Shown here: positions 9,231-17,033 of the stretch, piece by piece
Numbering within the stretch: position 1 is the first letter of the stretch
How the letters are laid out: each line of letters begins with the position of its first letter
Assembly: GCA_013361095.1 (NCBI GenBank)
Contig: JAATWA010000001.1
Coordinates: 2,396,501-2,460,500 of the forward strand
Source: Pseudanabaena biceps
Lineage (GTDB): Bacteria > Cyanobacteriota > Cyanobacteriia > Pseudanabaenales > Pseudanabaenaceae
Length of the DNA: 64,000 nt
Direction of reading: 5' to 3'
Made by a program: the position numbers and the translations under genes
Notes under the pieces: generated by a model
Told to the model about the DNA's origin: nothing
The model's database searches: none
Seen by the model: the letters and a program-made list of their open reading frames with translations, nothing else

Positions 9231-10064
9231 ATGTCAAAACTAACTCGCCGTGAATTTATTGCCATTAGCAGCGTTACTGCTGGATTTGCGATCGCTGTGC
9301 AGCCAATATCAGCAGAGGTGATCACCACTGACACTCAAGGCATAGTGGCTGGAGAGATCAAAATCCCAGTCAAAAATGGCACAATTCCCGCCTATCGAGC
9401 CAGACCGACTATGGGCAAAGACTTTCCTGTGATTTTGGTAATCCAAGAGATTTTTGGCGTTCATGCCTATATTCAAGATGTCTGCCGTCGCCTTGCCAAA
9501 CTAGGATATCTAGCGATCGCCCCTGAGATGTTTTATCGTCAAGGCGATGTCTCCAAACTCACCAGTATTGATGAAATCCGTAAAGTAGTTAGCAAGGTTC
9601 CTGACGCACAGGTGATGTCTGATCTAGATGCCACGGTGTCATGGGCAATTAAATCCGCCAAAGCCGAGCCTGAAAAAATTGGCATTACAGGCTTCTGCTG
9701 GGGTGGTCGGATTACATGGCTATATGCGGCGCACAATCCTAAAATCAAGGCGGGTGTGGCATGGTATGGCAGGCTTGTGGGTGAGTCTACAGCTCTTACA
9801 CCTAAAAATCCCATCGATATCGCCACCACTCTCCAAGCTCCTATCTTGGGACTTTATGGAGGTAAAGATACAGGGATTCCTTTAAATACGGTCGAAGAAA
9901 TGCGCGATCGCCTGAAGGGAGTCAGTAACCGTTCGGAGTTTGTGATTTATCCTGAAGCGCCCCATGCTTTCCATGCTGACTATCGCCCTTCCTATCGCCA
10001 AGCTGATGCTGAGGACGGCTGGAAACGTCTACAAGAATGGTTTAGTAAAAATGGAGTGAGCTAA
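9231..10064 (+). CDS. Dienelactone hydrolase family protein, exported (Tat-like signal)
   Basis: 277 residues from the ATG at 9231. A longer frame exists, but its extra ten codons lie inside the hairpin at 9177-9225. The N-terminus [21 protein letters not shown] looks like a twin-arginine signal (T-R-R-E-F-I plus a hydrophobic stretch). Alpha/beta hydrolase features are a nucleophile elbow GFCWGG (Cys as in dienelactone hydrolase), an acid in YGGKDTGIP and a catalytic His in [10 protein letters not shown]. The family hydrolyses dienelactones and related esters; the real substrate is unknown. No operon partner is seen. Confidence 0.87.
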   Translation: MSKLTRREFIAISSVTAGFAIAVQPISAEVITTDTQGIVAGEIKIPVKNGTIPAYRARPTMGKDFPVILVIQEIFGVHAYIQDVCRRLAKLGYLAIAPEMFYRQGDVSKLTSIDEIRKVVSKVPDAQVMSDLDATVSWAIKSAKAEPEKIGITGFCWGGRITWLYAAHNPKIKAGVAWYGRLVGESTALTPKNPIDIATTLQAPILGLYGGKDTGIPLNTVEEMRDRLKGVSNRSEFVIYPEAPHAFHADYRPSYRQADAEDGWKRLQEWFSKNGVS

Positions 10065-10091
10065 TATAGCGATCGCCAAGTGGATTAGGAC

Positions 10092-10150
10092 AAGAAACCC
10101 AATAACTGGCTGGCGGCGTTCCGCGCCGCCAGCCAGTTATTGGGTTTCTT
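10092..10150. repeat. Hairpin, 27-bp perfect arms, loop TTCCG
   Basis: Arms AAACCCAATAACTGG followed by CTGGCGGCG. TTAGGACAAG precedes the left arm, the same TTAGGACA flank seen at several other copies. It follows the hydrolase stop by 27 bp. Confidence 0.92.
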
Positions 10151-10254
10151 TATATAACTTGTATAAGTTGTATAAGTTAACCAGTTTTACTTCCACACGG
10201 TGTAAATTGAATTTATACGTTTCTTGCTAGTTTCAATGATGTCAAATAGATCTT

Positions 10255-10307
10255 AAAAACAAAAAGATAGTGGTAGTGCTTTGCGCTGTCACTATCTTTT
10301 TGTTTTT
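10255..10307. repeat. Hairpin, 25-bp arms with three mismatches, loop TTT
   Basis: Arms AAAAACAAAAAGATAGTG. The mismatches are all near the loop (GTAGTGC against GCGCTGT). Confidence 0.85.
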
Positions 10308-10330
10308 ATAGCAAGTTCCAATTAACCAAT

Positions 10331-10379
10331 CAAGCATTTATTAAAAGTGATGCTTTGCATCACTTTTAATAAATGCTTG
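10331..10379. repeat. Hairpin, 23-bp perfect arms, loop TTT
   Basis: Arms CAAGCATTTATTAAAAGTG, inner GATGC-TTT-GCATC. This copy has an AT-rich arm and almost no GC core. Confidence 0.9.
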
Positions 10380-10401
10380 AAGAAACTATTTAAGCATTGT
10401 C

Positions 10402-10480
10402 GAGATCCCCCTCAATGCCCCTTGAAAAGGAGAGAAAATTTAATTCTTTCCCCTTTTTAAGGGGGAGTGAGGGGAATCTC
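10402..10480. repeat. Imperfect inverted repeat of the GATCCCCCTC...GAGGGGAATC type
   Basis: GAGATCCCCCTCAATGCCCC faces GGGGGAGTGAGGGGAATCTC across a short AAAATTTAATT centre. Similar purine/pyrimidine-rich inverted repeats are common between cyanobacterial genes. The 502-base gap 10065-10566 contains this element and the three hairpins above, and no gene that I can see. Confidence 0.7.
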
Positions 10481-10566
10481 TTAAACTTTTGATTATAGAA
10501 AGTAATTCTTAAATAGTTTTTAAGAGTAAAGTCAGTTTAAGTATTAATCTAAGGGAAGAGAATCTA

Positions 10567-13500
10567 ATGACTTCAGAGCCAAGTTCAAACTTTGAAAAAT
10601 CTAGCTCCTCTGATTTAACATCTGATTTAACAATAGAAACCAATCAAAACTTGCAAATCAAATTCCCCGTTGTCGGCATCGGGGCATCGGCGGGGGGACT
10701 AGAGGTGTTTACGCAGATATTGCGAGCTTTGCCGAACGATACAGGTATGGCTTTTGTGCTGATTCAGCACTTATCTCCACAATATGACAGCCAATTGAGC
10801 GAGATTCTGCGTCAGACAACACAAATGCCCGTCAATGAGGCAAGTGAAGGCACAAAAATCCAGCCAAATTCGGTATATGTGATTCCACCGAATACTTTGA
10901 TGACCTTAGAGCGAGATGTCTTGAGACTAAATCCCCGTCAGCGAGTAAAGGGAAAGTATATGGTCATTGATGGATTTTTTAGTTCGCTTGCTGCTAACTG
11001 TGGCGATCGCGCGATCGCGGTGATTCTATCGGGCAACAATGAAGACGGCACAGCAGGTCTAGGAGCAATTAAGGCGGCGGGGGGAATTACCTTTGCTCAA
11101 GATATTGCGTCAGCCGAATTTCCCACGATGCCAATGATTGCGATGGCTTCGGGCTATGTCGATTTTGTGCTGCCACCTATCGAGATTGCTGCCGAATTGG
11201 TCAAGCTTAGTCAAGTCAAAAATGACAATGACACGGCTATTACGGTCTATGACCCTGATCATCAATTAGCCCATTTTGCAGAAAATATCCCCACTTTGCA
11301 GATCATCTTTGAGCTATTACAAAATCTGATGGGGGCGGACTTTAGTTATTACAAGCAAGGTACGATCAGACGCAGAATTTTACGACGCATGAACTTAATC
11401 AGCATGCAAAACATAGAAGACTATGCCGCCTATTTACAATCACATCCCAGTGAAGTTGCAAAACTATACAACGATATTTTGATTAATGTGACTAGTTTCT
11501 TTCGCGATCCAGATTCTTTTATAGCTTTACAAAAAACAGTTTTTCCTGCGATTTGTCAGGATAAGTCATTGGGTGCACCGATCAGGATCTGGGTGGCGGG
11601 ATGTTCTACAGGGGAAGAGGTTTATTCGATCGCCATTAGCTTATTAGAGTTTTTTGACGATCGCCTGATCAAAAATCCGATTCAGATTTTTGCTACGGAT
11701 ATTAGTGAACTGGTGATCGAGAAGGCGCGATTGGGGATTTATCAGCAAAACTTGCTGATTGATGTCTCCCCAGAGCGATTGCGCCGCTTTTTTACACCTG
11801 TGGAAGGCGGATATCAGATTGGTAAATCCGTTAGAGAATTATGTGTATTTGCACGGCAAAATTTGACCAGTGATCCGCCATATTCGCGACTAGATCTAAT
11901 TAGCTGCCGCAATATGCTGATTTATCTAGAACCTGTGCTTCAGAAAAAAGTAATGCCGATTTTCCATTACGCACTCAATGCTAATGGTTTCTTGATGTTG
12001 GGTAGTGCGGAGGGAATTGGCAATGCCAGCGATCTATTTGCGATCGCCGACAAAAAGAATCGTATATATAAGAGTAAACTCATGGAATCGAAGATGAGTT
12101 TTAACTTTGCTAGAAAGACGCACATGAGTGAACCGTTAAATATAGCTAAACGCGATGTAATATCCGAAGAAGTGAGCCTAGAACATTTAGCCGATCAGGT
12201 GGTGTTGAGTCGCTACGCACCTGCGGGGGTCGTGGTTAACTCGGAGCTAGAAATTTTGCAATTTCGAGGACAAACCAACCCCTATTTAGAGCTAGCTCCA
12301 GGCAAAGCTAGTCTCAATCTTTTAAAGATGGCTCGTTTGGAGTTGCGCCTAGAGTTGCGATCAGCGATTCATAACGCCAAGCAGCAGGATTTACCAATCA
12401 CTAAAGATGGCATTGAGCTATCGCGGGACATCCTTGTGAAGTTGGAAGTGATTCCGATGATGGCAAATAACGAACAATATTTTTTAGTCATATTTGAGAG
12501 TCGCCCCTTACCAACTTTACTATCTTCTACGCCCACCAACTCACCGATCAGATCTCGCAGAGAGCGTGCAAGTAGGGGGGATATGGAAGTGGTGCGGCTT
12601 ACCCATGAGTTAGAAAAGACAAAGGAATATTTGCGTTCAATTATTGAAGCGCAAGAAGCAAATAACCAAGATCTCAAGATTGCTGGTGAAGAGATCTTGT
12701 CAAGTAATGAAGAGTTACAAAGTGCTAATGAGGAGCTAGAAACTGCTAAAGAAGAAATCCAAGCAACTAATGAAGAATTAAGCACAATTAATGATGAGTT
12801 ACGCAGTCGAAACATTCAGCTTCATCAGATCAATAACGATATGCAAAACCTGCTCAGCAGCAGCAATATTCCGATCTTGATGTTGTCAGGCGACTTGCGA
12901 ATTAGACGATTTACACCGATGGCAGAGCAAGCCTTTAACCTAATTCCCAGTGATGTGGGACGACCTTTTAGCGACATTCAGACAAATCTTGATATTCACC
13001 ATATCAGGGAGTTAGTGACATCAGTAATTGATACCCTGATCCCCTATGAGCAGGATGTCCAAGATCACGCGGGTAGTTGGTTTAGCCTGAGAATCCGTCC
13101 CTATCGCACCACCGACAATCACATTGATGGAGTCGTGATTAGTCTCATTGATATCGATCAGATCAAGCGTAATACCATCGAGTTAGAAGTATCACGCAAT
13201 TATGCTAGAGCGATTATTGAAACTTTACGTCAGCCTTTAGTGGTGCTAAATGCTGAGCTAGAGGTGATTACGGCAAATCTAGCTTTTTATCAAGTCTTTC
13301 AAGTCCATCCTCTCCAAACTGAAGGTCAATCAATTTTTGATATTGGTAATGGAGATTGGGATACGCTAAAACTGCGATCGCTACTCAACGAGATTTTGCT
13401 GTTGGATATATCTGTCCAAGATTATGAAGTTACTCAAGATTTTACCCGTCTCGGTCGTCGCACGATGTTACTCAATGCTTGTCAGATTGAACAAGGCAAT

Positions 13501-14802
13501 GAGAGTCAAATGATCTTGATTGCGATCGAGGATATTACGGAACGCGATCTACAAAGGCAACAACTAATTGCCAAAAACCAAGAACTATCAGAAACAATGA
13601 TTGCCTGTGAACGCGCTAATCGTTCTAAAAGTGTTTTCTTAAGAAATATTAGCCATGAACTCCGCACTCCGCTTAATTCAATTATAGGTTTTGCCCAGAT
13701 CCTGCAAGGAAGCTCAAACCTAGACCATGAATCTCAGGAATATCTAGGAATTATTAGCCAGTCTAGTGAACACCTGCTTTCATTAATCGAAGACCTGCTG
13801 GACATCTCTAGAATCGAAGCGGACAAAATAGAACTTACCCCAGAGCTTTTATCTCTATCTAACTTTCTAGACACTACAGTGAGGATGATCTATACCAGCG
13901 CCACCCAAAAAGGACTGAAATTTAACACTCAGTTTTCGCCCGATCTTCCTGCAACTGTCTACGCTGATAAAAAGCGACTAAGACAGGTTCTCCTCAACCT
14001 CCTGAGCAACGCCATCAAATTTACCTCAACTGGAGAGATTAATTTTTCAGTTACGCTAAGTCAGCCAGTGAGTCAATCTGAAAGCGCCAAGCGTCTAATT
14101 CACTTTGCGATCGCAGATACAGGGATGGGTATAAATTCTGCCGAGATGCAGAATATCTTCTTACCCTTTGAGCAGGTGGGCGAAACTGAAGCTAGACCTC
14201 AAGGCACGGGCTTGGGCTTAGCGATTTGTAAAAGTCTTCTCAAAAAGATGGGCGCTGACATCAGCCTAGTTAGTGAAATCGGCGAGGGTAGTACCTTTAG
14301 CTTTGAGTTGGACTTAGCAGTTGATCGGGAGCAAGTTCTGATCTCGCCATCTCCAGAAGCGATCGCGCTATTATCACTTCAGACTAATCTTGAAGAAATT
14401 CCGATTATCAATCAAAGTAGGCGATCGCCCACACAGCCTCTCAACATTTTGGTTGCCGAGGATGTTCAATACAATCAGAAGCTGATTCAGGTGTTTTTGC
14501 AGAGATTAGGCTATCAGTTTGATCTCGTTAGTAATGGATTAGAAATCCTCGCTTGTCTCAGGAAAAAACATTACGATGTAATTTTGATGGATATCCAAAT
14601 GCCTGAGTTAGATGGCATCGAAGCCAGCAAAATAATTGTCGCAGAGTGGGATCGCGCCTCACGCCCCTACATCATCGCCGTGACCGCCAACGTGACAACA
14701 GAAGATCGAGAGCAATACATAGCAATAGGTATAGATGCTTGTATTAGTAAGCCCATTGACTTTATGCAGTTAAAGCAGTCTTTATTACAAGTTAGAAACT
14801 GA
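10567..14802 (+). CDS. CheB-CheR-PAS-histidine kinase-receiver hybrid sensor
   Basis: 1411 residues. Domain order: CheB methylesterase (about 35-220; GASAGG with Ser41, IQHL with His68, NNEDG with Asp160), CheR methyltransferase (about 235-500; VAGCSTGEEVYS, later LISCRNMLIYL), a long coiled coil (about 670-760; SSNEELQSANEELETAKEE), PAS domains (about 760-880 and 890-1000), HisKA with SHELRTPLNS (His1030), HATPase (GTGLGLAICKS), and a C-terminal receiver with MDIQMPELDG (Asp1342). This all-in-one architecture is known in cyanobacteria and proteobacteria and probably senses a signal through the PAS region; methylation targets are unknown. No chemoreceptor gene is near. ATG at 10567 follows a purine-rich GGGAAGAG. 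Confidence 0.93.
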   Translation: MTSEPSSNFEKSSSSDLTSDLTIETNQNLQIKFPVVGIGASAGGLEVFTQILRALPNDTGMAFVLIQHLSPQYDSQLSEILRQTTQMPVNEASEGTKIQPNSVYVIPPNTLMTLERDVLRLNPRQRVKGKYMVIDGFFSSLAANCGDRAIAVILSGNNEDGTAGLGAIKAAGGITFAQDIASAEFPTMPMIAMASGYVDFVLPPIEIAAELVKLSQVKNDNDTAITVYDPDHQLAHFAENIPTLQIIFELLQNLMGADFSYYKQGTIRRRILRRMNLISMQNIEDYAAYLQSHPSEVAKLYNDILINVTSFFRDPDSFIALQKTVFPAICQDKSLGAPIRIWVAGCSTGEEVYSIAISLLEFFDDRLIKNPIQIFATDISELVIEKARLGIYQQNLLIDVSPERLRRFFTPVEGGYQIGKSVRELCVFARQNLTSDPPYSRLDLISCRNMLIYLEPVLQKKVMPIFHYALNANGFLMLGSAEGIGNASDLFAIADKKNRIYKSKLMESKMSFNFARKTHMSEPLNIAKRDVISEEVSLEHLADQVVLSRYAPAGVVVNSELEILQFRGQTNPYLELAPGKASLNLLKMARLELRLELRSAIHNAKQQDLPITKDGIELSRDILVKLEVIPMMANNEQYFLVIFESRPLPTLLSSTPTNSPIRSRRERASRGDMEVVRLTHELEKTKEYLRSIIEAQEANNQDLKIAGEEILSSNEELQSANEELETAKEEIQATNEELSTINDELRSRNIQLHQINNDMQNLLSSSNIPILMLSGDLRIRRFTPMAEQAFNLIPSDVGRPFSDIQTNLDIHHIRELVTSVIDTLIPYEQDVQDHAGSWFSLRIRPYRTTDNHIDGVVISLIDIDQIKRNTIELEVSRNYARAIIETLRQPLVVLNAELEVITANLAFYQVFQVHPLQTEGQSIFDIGNGDWDTLKLRSLLNEILLLDISVQDYEVTQDFTRLGRRTMLLNACQIEQGNESQMILIAIEDITERDLQRQQLIAKNQELSETMIACERANRSKSVFLRNISHELRTPLNSIIGFAQILQGSSNLDHESQEYLGIISQSSEHLLSLIEDLLDISRIEADKIELTPELLSLSNFLDTTVRMIYTSATQKGLKFNTQFSPDLPATVYADKKRLRQVLLNLLSNAIKFTSTGEINFSVTLSQPVSQSESAKRLIHFAIADTGMGINSAEMQNIFLPFEQVGETEARPQGTGLGLAICKSLLKKMGADISLVSEIGEGSTFSFELDLAVDREQVLISPSPEAIALLSLQTNLEEIPIINQSRRSPTQPLNILVAEDVQYNQKLIQVFLQRLGYQFDLVSNGLEILACLRKKHYDVILMDIQMPELDGIEASKIIVAEWDRASRPYIIAVTANVTTEDREQYIAIGIDACISKPIDFMQLKQSLLQVRN

Positions 14803-14867
14803 TGTTACGGACAACCCTCACCCAAAAGAGGAGAGGTGAGGGTCTTAGAAAGCTTTAAATACAGCGC

Positions 14868-14918
14868 AACCCAAGAATAGGTTGGCGGCGCGAAGCGTCG
14901 CCAACCTATTCTTGGGTT
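14868..14918. repeat. Hairpin, about 23-bp arms, GCGAAGCG centre
   Basis: AACCCAAGAATAGGTTGGCG faces its complement around GCGCGAAGCGT. A short CCCTCACC / GGTGAGGG hairpin (14815-14842) lies just after the kinase stop. Confidence 0.9.
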
Positions 14919-14978
14919 TTACGCGAACAGCAATAGCTATACTATGTAAAGTATTGTAAACAGATCGTAATTTTTAAA

Positions 14979-15695
14979 ATGAAGAATAAAGTTGCAGTGG
15001 TCGTTGGGGCGACAGGCGGTATTGGTTCAGCATTGATTCCAAAACTAGCAGAGGCTGGAACAAAGCTAGTTTTGGTGGCGAGAGATGCCTCCAAGCTAGA
15101 AGAACTAGTGAATAACATCGAAGATGACTATGACGTAGAAGCGATCGCAATTCCGACGGACATCACCAAATATGAGCAAGTAGAAGTGATGGTGCAACAA
15201 GCGATCGCAAAGTTTGGACAGATTGATATCTTAGTCAATGCCGCAGGTGCGGGAGTGATGAAACAATTCCTTCGCATCGAGCCACAGGAAATTGATCAAA
15301 TGCTTGATCTCAACCTCAAAGGAAATTTTTATACCAGTCAAGCTGTCGCCAATGTGATGAAGGATCGCAAGATCGGACATATCTGTAATGTCATCGGTAT
15401 CCTTGGTAAGCATCCAATGGCAATGGCTGCGGCTTATTGTGCTTCTAAGTTTGGCGCAGTGGGATTTAGTAAATGCATGGCAGATGAGTTGCGCCGTTTG
15501 GGAATTAAAGTAACCCTATTTTACTTTGGAGGCATTGATTCACCATTTTGGGATAATGTCAGTCTGAAAGTAGATCGCAGCAAAATGTTAACTCCCGAAA
15601 CTGCTGCCAATGCGATTATGTTTGCGCTCTCAGCCGATCCTCAAGCCGTACCGATGGAAATCAATATTCAACCTGAAAGTCATATGTTCTTTTAG
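14979..15695 (+). CDS. Short-chain dehydrogenase/reductase (SDR)
   Basis: 238 residues, normal for a classical SDR. The NAD(P)-binding motif is GATGGIGS (residues 10-17), NAAGAG follows at about 86, and the active-site pair is in YCASKFG (about 148-152, YxxxK), with a supporting upstream Asn/Ser region in CNVIGILGKHP. The usual catalytic Ser, normally about 13 residues before Tyr, is not obvious: the segment reads GILGKHPMAMAAA. The substrate cannot be told from sequence. It stands alone between repeat elements. Confidence 0.88.
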   Translation: MKNKVAVVVGATGGIGSALIPKLAEAGTKLVLVARDASKLEELVNNIEDDYDVEAIAIPTDITKYEQVEVMVQQAIAKFGQIDILVNAAGAGVMKQFLRIEPQEIDQMLDLNLKGNFYTSQAVANVMKDRKIGHICNVIGILGKHPMAMAAAYCASKFGAVGFSKCMADELRRLGIKVTLFYFGGIDSPFWDNVSLKVDRSKMLTPETAANAIMFALSADPQAVPMEINIQPESHMFF

Positions 15696-15754
15696 TTAAC
15701 TTTCATTCTTTATCCCAAAGCAAATTGCTTTACTTTGATGACTTCTCTCCATCA

Positions 15755-16035
15755 GCAATTCTCATTATGATAGGACTTACGCGAAGTGAAATCACCCCTC
15801 ATCCCCCAACCCCTTCTCCCGCAGGAGAAGGGGCGCAAGATTCTAACTTTTTCTTGTTCCCCTCGCCTGCGGGAGAGGGGCTAGGGGTGAGGGCTTAATC
15901 AATTTCTGCGTAAGTCCTATATGAAACCAATTTTGGGGTTTGCAGCGCCTAAGGCGCTGCAAACCCCAAAATTGGTTTTTTGAAAGCCAGCCTTAGGCTG
16001 GCTTTCAAAAAACCAATTTTTATAATGAGAATTGC
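15755..16035. mobile_element. 127-bp MITE-like element (GCAATTCTCATTAT ends) split by a second MITE
   Basis: GCAATTCTCATTATGA (15755-15770) faces AATGAGAATTGC (16024-16035). Without the 149-bp insert and one copy of its 5-bp duplication the element is 127 bp, exactly the length of the copies at 21233-21359 and 41820-41946. Inside are hairpin 1 (GGGGTTTGCAGCGCC-TAA-GGCGCTGCAAACCCC) and hairpin 2 (GAAAGCCAGCC-TTA-GGCTGGCTTTC). No coding capacity. It fills most of the gap 15696-16045. Confidence 0.85.
15771..15919. mobile_element. 149-bp MITE with TAGGACTTACGC terminal inverted repeats, nested insertion
   Basis: TAGGACTTACGC (15771-15782) faces GCGTAAGTCCTA (15908-15919). The interior has the CCCTTCTCCCGCAGGAGAAGGGG-type pyrimidine/purine inverted repeats often seen in cyanobacterial MITEs. 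TATGA at 15766-15770 and 15920-15924 is a 5-bp target duplication inside the host element. Confidence 0.85.
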
Positions 16036-16045
16036 GGTCTCTCAA

Positions 16046-16735
16046 TTAAATTTCATCATGAGTTACTAAATTACGCTTTAGGATGTAGATACAAGTAATT
16101 AACCACAGAAATCCGACTAGATAGCCTGCAATCACATCGGTCGGCCAGTGAACTCCTAAATATAAGCGACTGAATCCAATCATCAAAATTAATCCAATCA
16201 TGGCTGCATAAATTAATCGAGAAAATCGAGGGAACTCTGTTGCTAGTAAATATGCTAAAAATCCATACATTATGCTCGACCCAAGAGCATGACCACTAGG
16301 AAAACTAAAAGTGGTCTCGACAATAATTTGATTCCATAGATGGGGACGAGTTTTAGTAAAGACAAGTTTTAACCCCACATTAAAAGCTATACCTCCTATG
16401 CAGATAAGTGCAAAGATTTTCAATTGCAGATATTTTCGCTTTTTCCAAAGCCAAAATGTAGTGCCAACAATAAAAGCAACTACCATTGGCGGATTTCCTA
16501 AACCTGTAATAGTGAGCATTATCGAATCTAGAAGTGGGTTCGCTGATTGATGAATCCAGAGCAGAACATTGGTGTCAAAACTAAACGCTTCTTTTTCCCA
16601 TACCTCTTCAAATAACCACCCCAAGATTATTAAGAGTATCAAACAACCCACTAAGCTAGCTATAGCAACTGGGGAACCTCGAAAATTGATCCAAGAATTT
16701 AGGTGATCAAGGGATTTTCTAACTAATTTTTTCAT
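16046..16735 (-). CDS. PAP2-family membrane phosphatase
   Basis: 229 residues from the ATG at 16733-16735; a longer frame reaches 16864, but that extension runs through the hairpin at 16824-16878 and is not believable. The three acid-phosphatase motifs are present: KTRPH, PSGHALGS and SRLYLGVHWPTDV. Six or so membrane segments surround them (for example VAIASLVGCLILLIILGWL near the start). Relatives dephosphorylate phosphatidate, undecaprenyl diphosphate or similar lipids at the periplasmic face. The particular substrate is unknown. Single gene, facing away from the gene at 17034. Confidence 0.9.
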   Translation of the reverse strand: MKKLVRKSLDHLNSWINFRGSPVAIASLVGCLILLIILGWLFEEVWEKEAFSFDTNVLLWIHQSANPLLDSIMLTITGLGNPPMVVAFIVGTTFWLWKKRKYLQLKIFALICIGGIAFNVGLKLVFTKTRPHLWNQIIVETTFSFPSGHALGSSIMYGFLAYLLATEFPRFSRLIYAAMIGLILMIGFSRLYLGVHWPTDVIAGYLVGFLWLITCIYILKRNLVTHDEI

Positions 16736-16823
16736 GGAAAATATTTGAACTGAATTATTAAGGATGATCGATCTGAGAACATTTGGCTTTTTTATAGCCA
16801 TAGCCCTTGTATCAGGACAAATC

Positions 16824-16878
16824 AAAACCCAAACAGTGTGATGCGGCGCTTCGCGCCGCATCACACTGTTTGGGTTTT
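16824..16878. repeat. Hairpin, 26-bp perfect arms, loop TTC
   Basis: AAAACCCAAACAGTGTGATG plus core CGGCGC-TTC-GCGCCG, flanked by AGGACAAATC on the left and TGTCCTAA on the right. This is one of the clearest full-length copies of the AAAACCC...GCGC family. Confidence 0.93.
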
Positions 16879-17033
16879 ATGTCCTAACAAGAATGACGAC
16901 AGCTATAGCAAATTTTTGATGGTTTGTTGCAAATTGCTGAGAAGTATTTCTGTCTCACTCAAATCAAGTTTAATGATAAAGGGCATGAGCCTTCTGTTAG
17001 CTAAACCTGTTTAGTGTGAGTTGAGAAACCGAT

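Noticed and set aside
12369..12815. 148-codon Ser/Leu-rich frame antisense to the hybrid kinase
   Set aside because: It mirrors the coiled-coil repeats (NEELQSANEELE) of the sense gene; low complexity, no start signal.
16736..16864. Longer N-terminus for the PAP2 gene
   Set aside because: The extension reads through the hairpin at 16824-16878 and has no PAP2-like sequence; the ATG at 16735 starts a normal protein.
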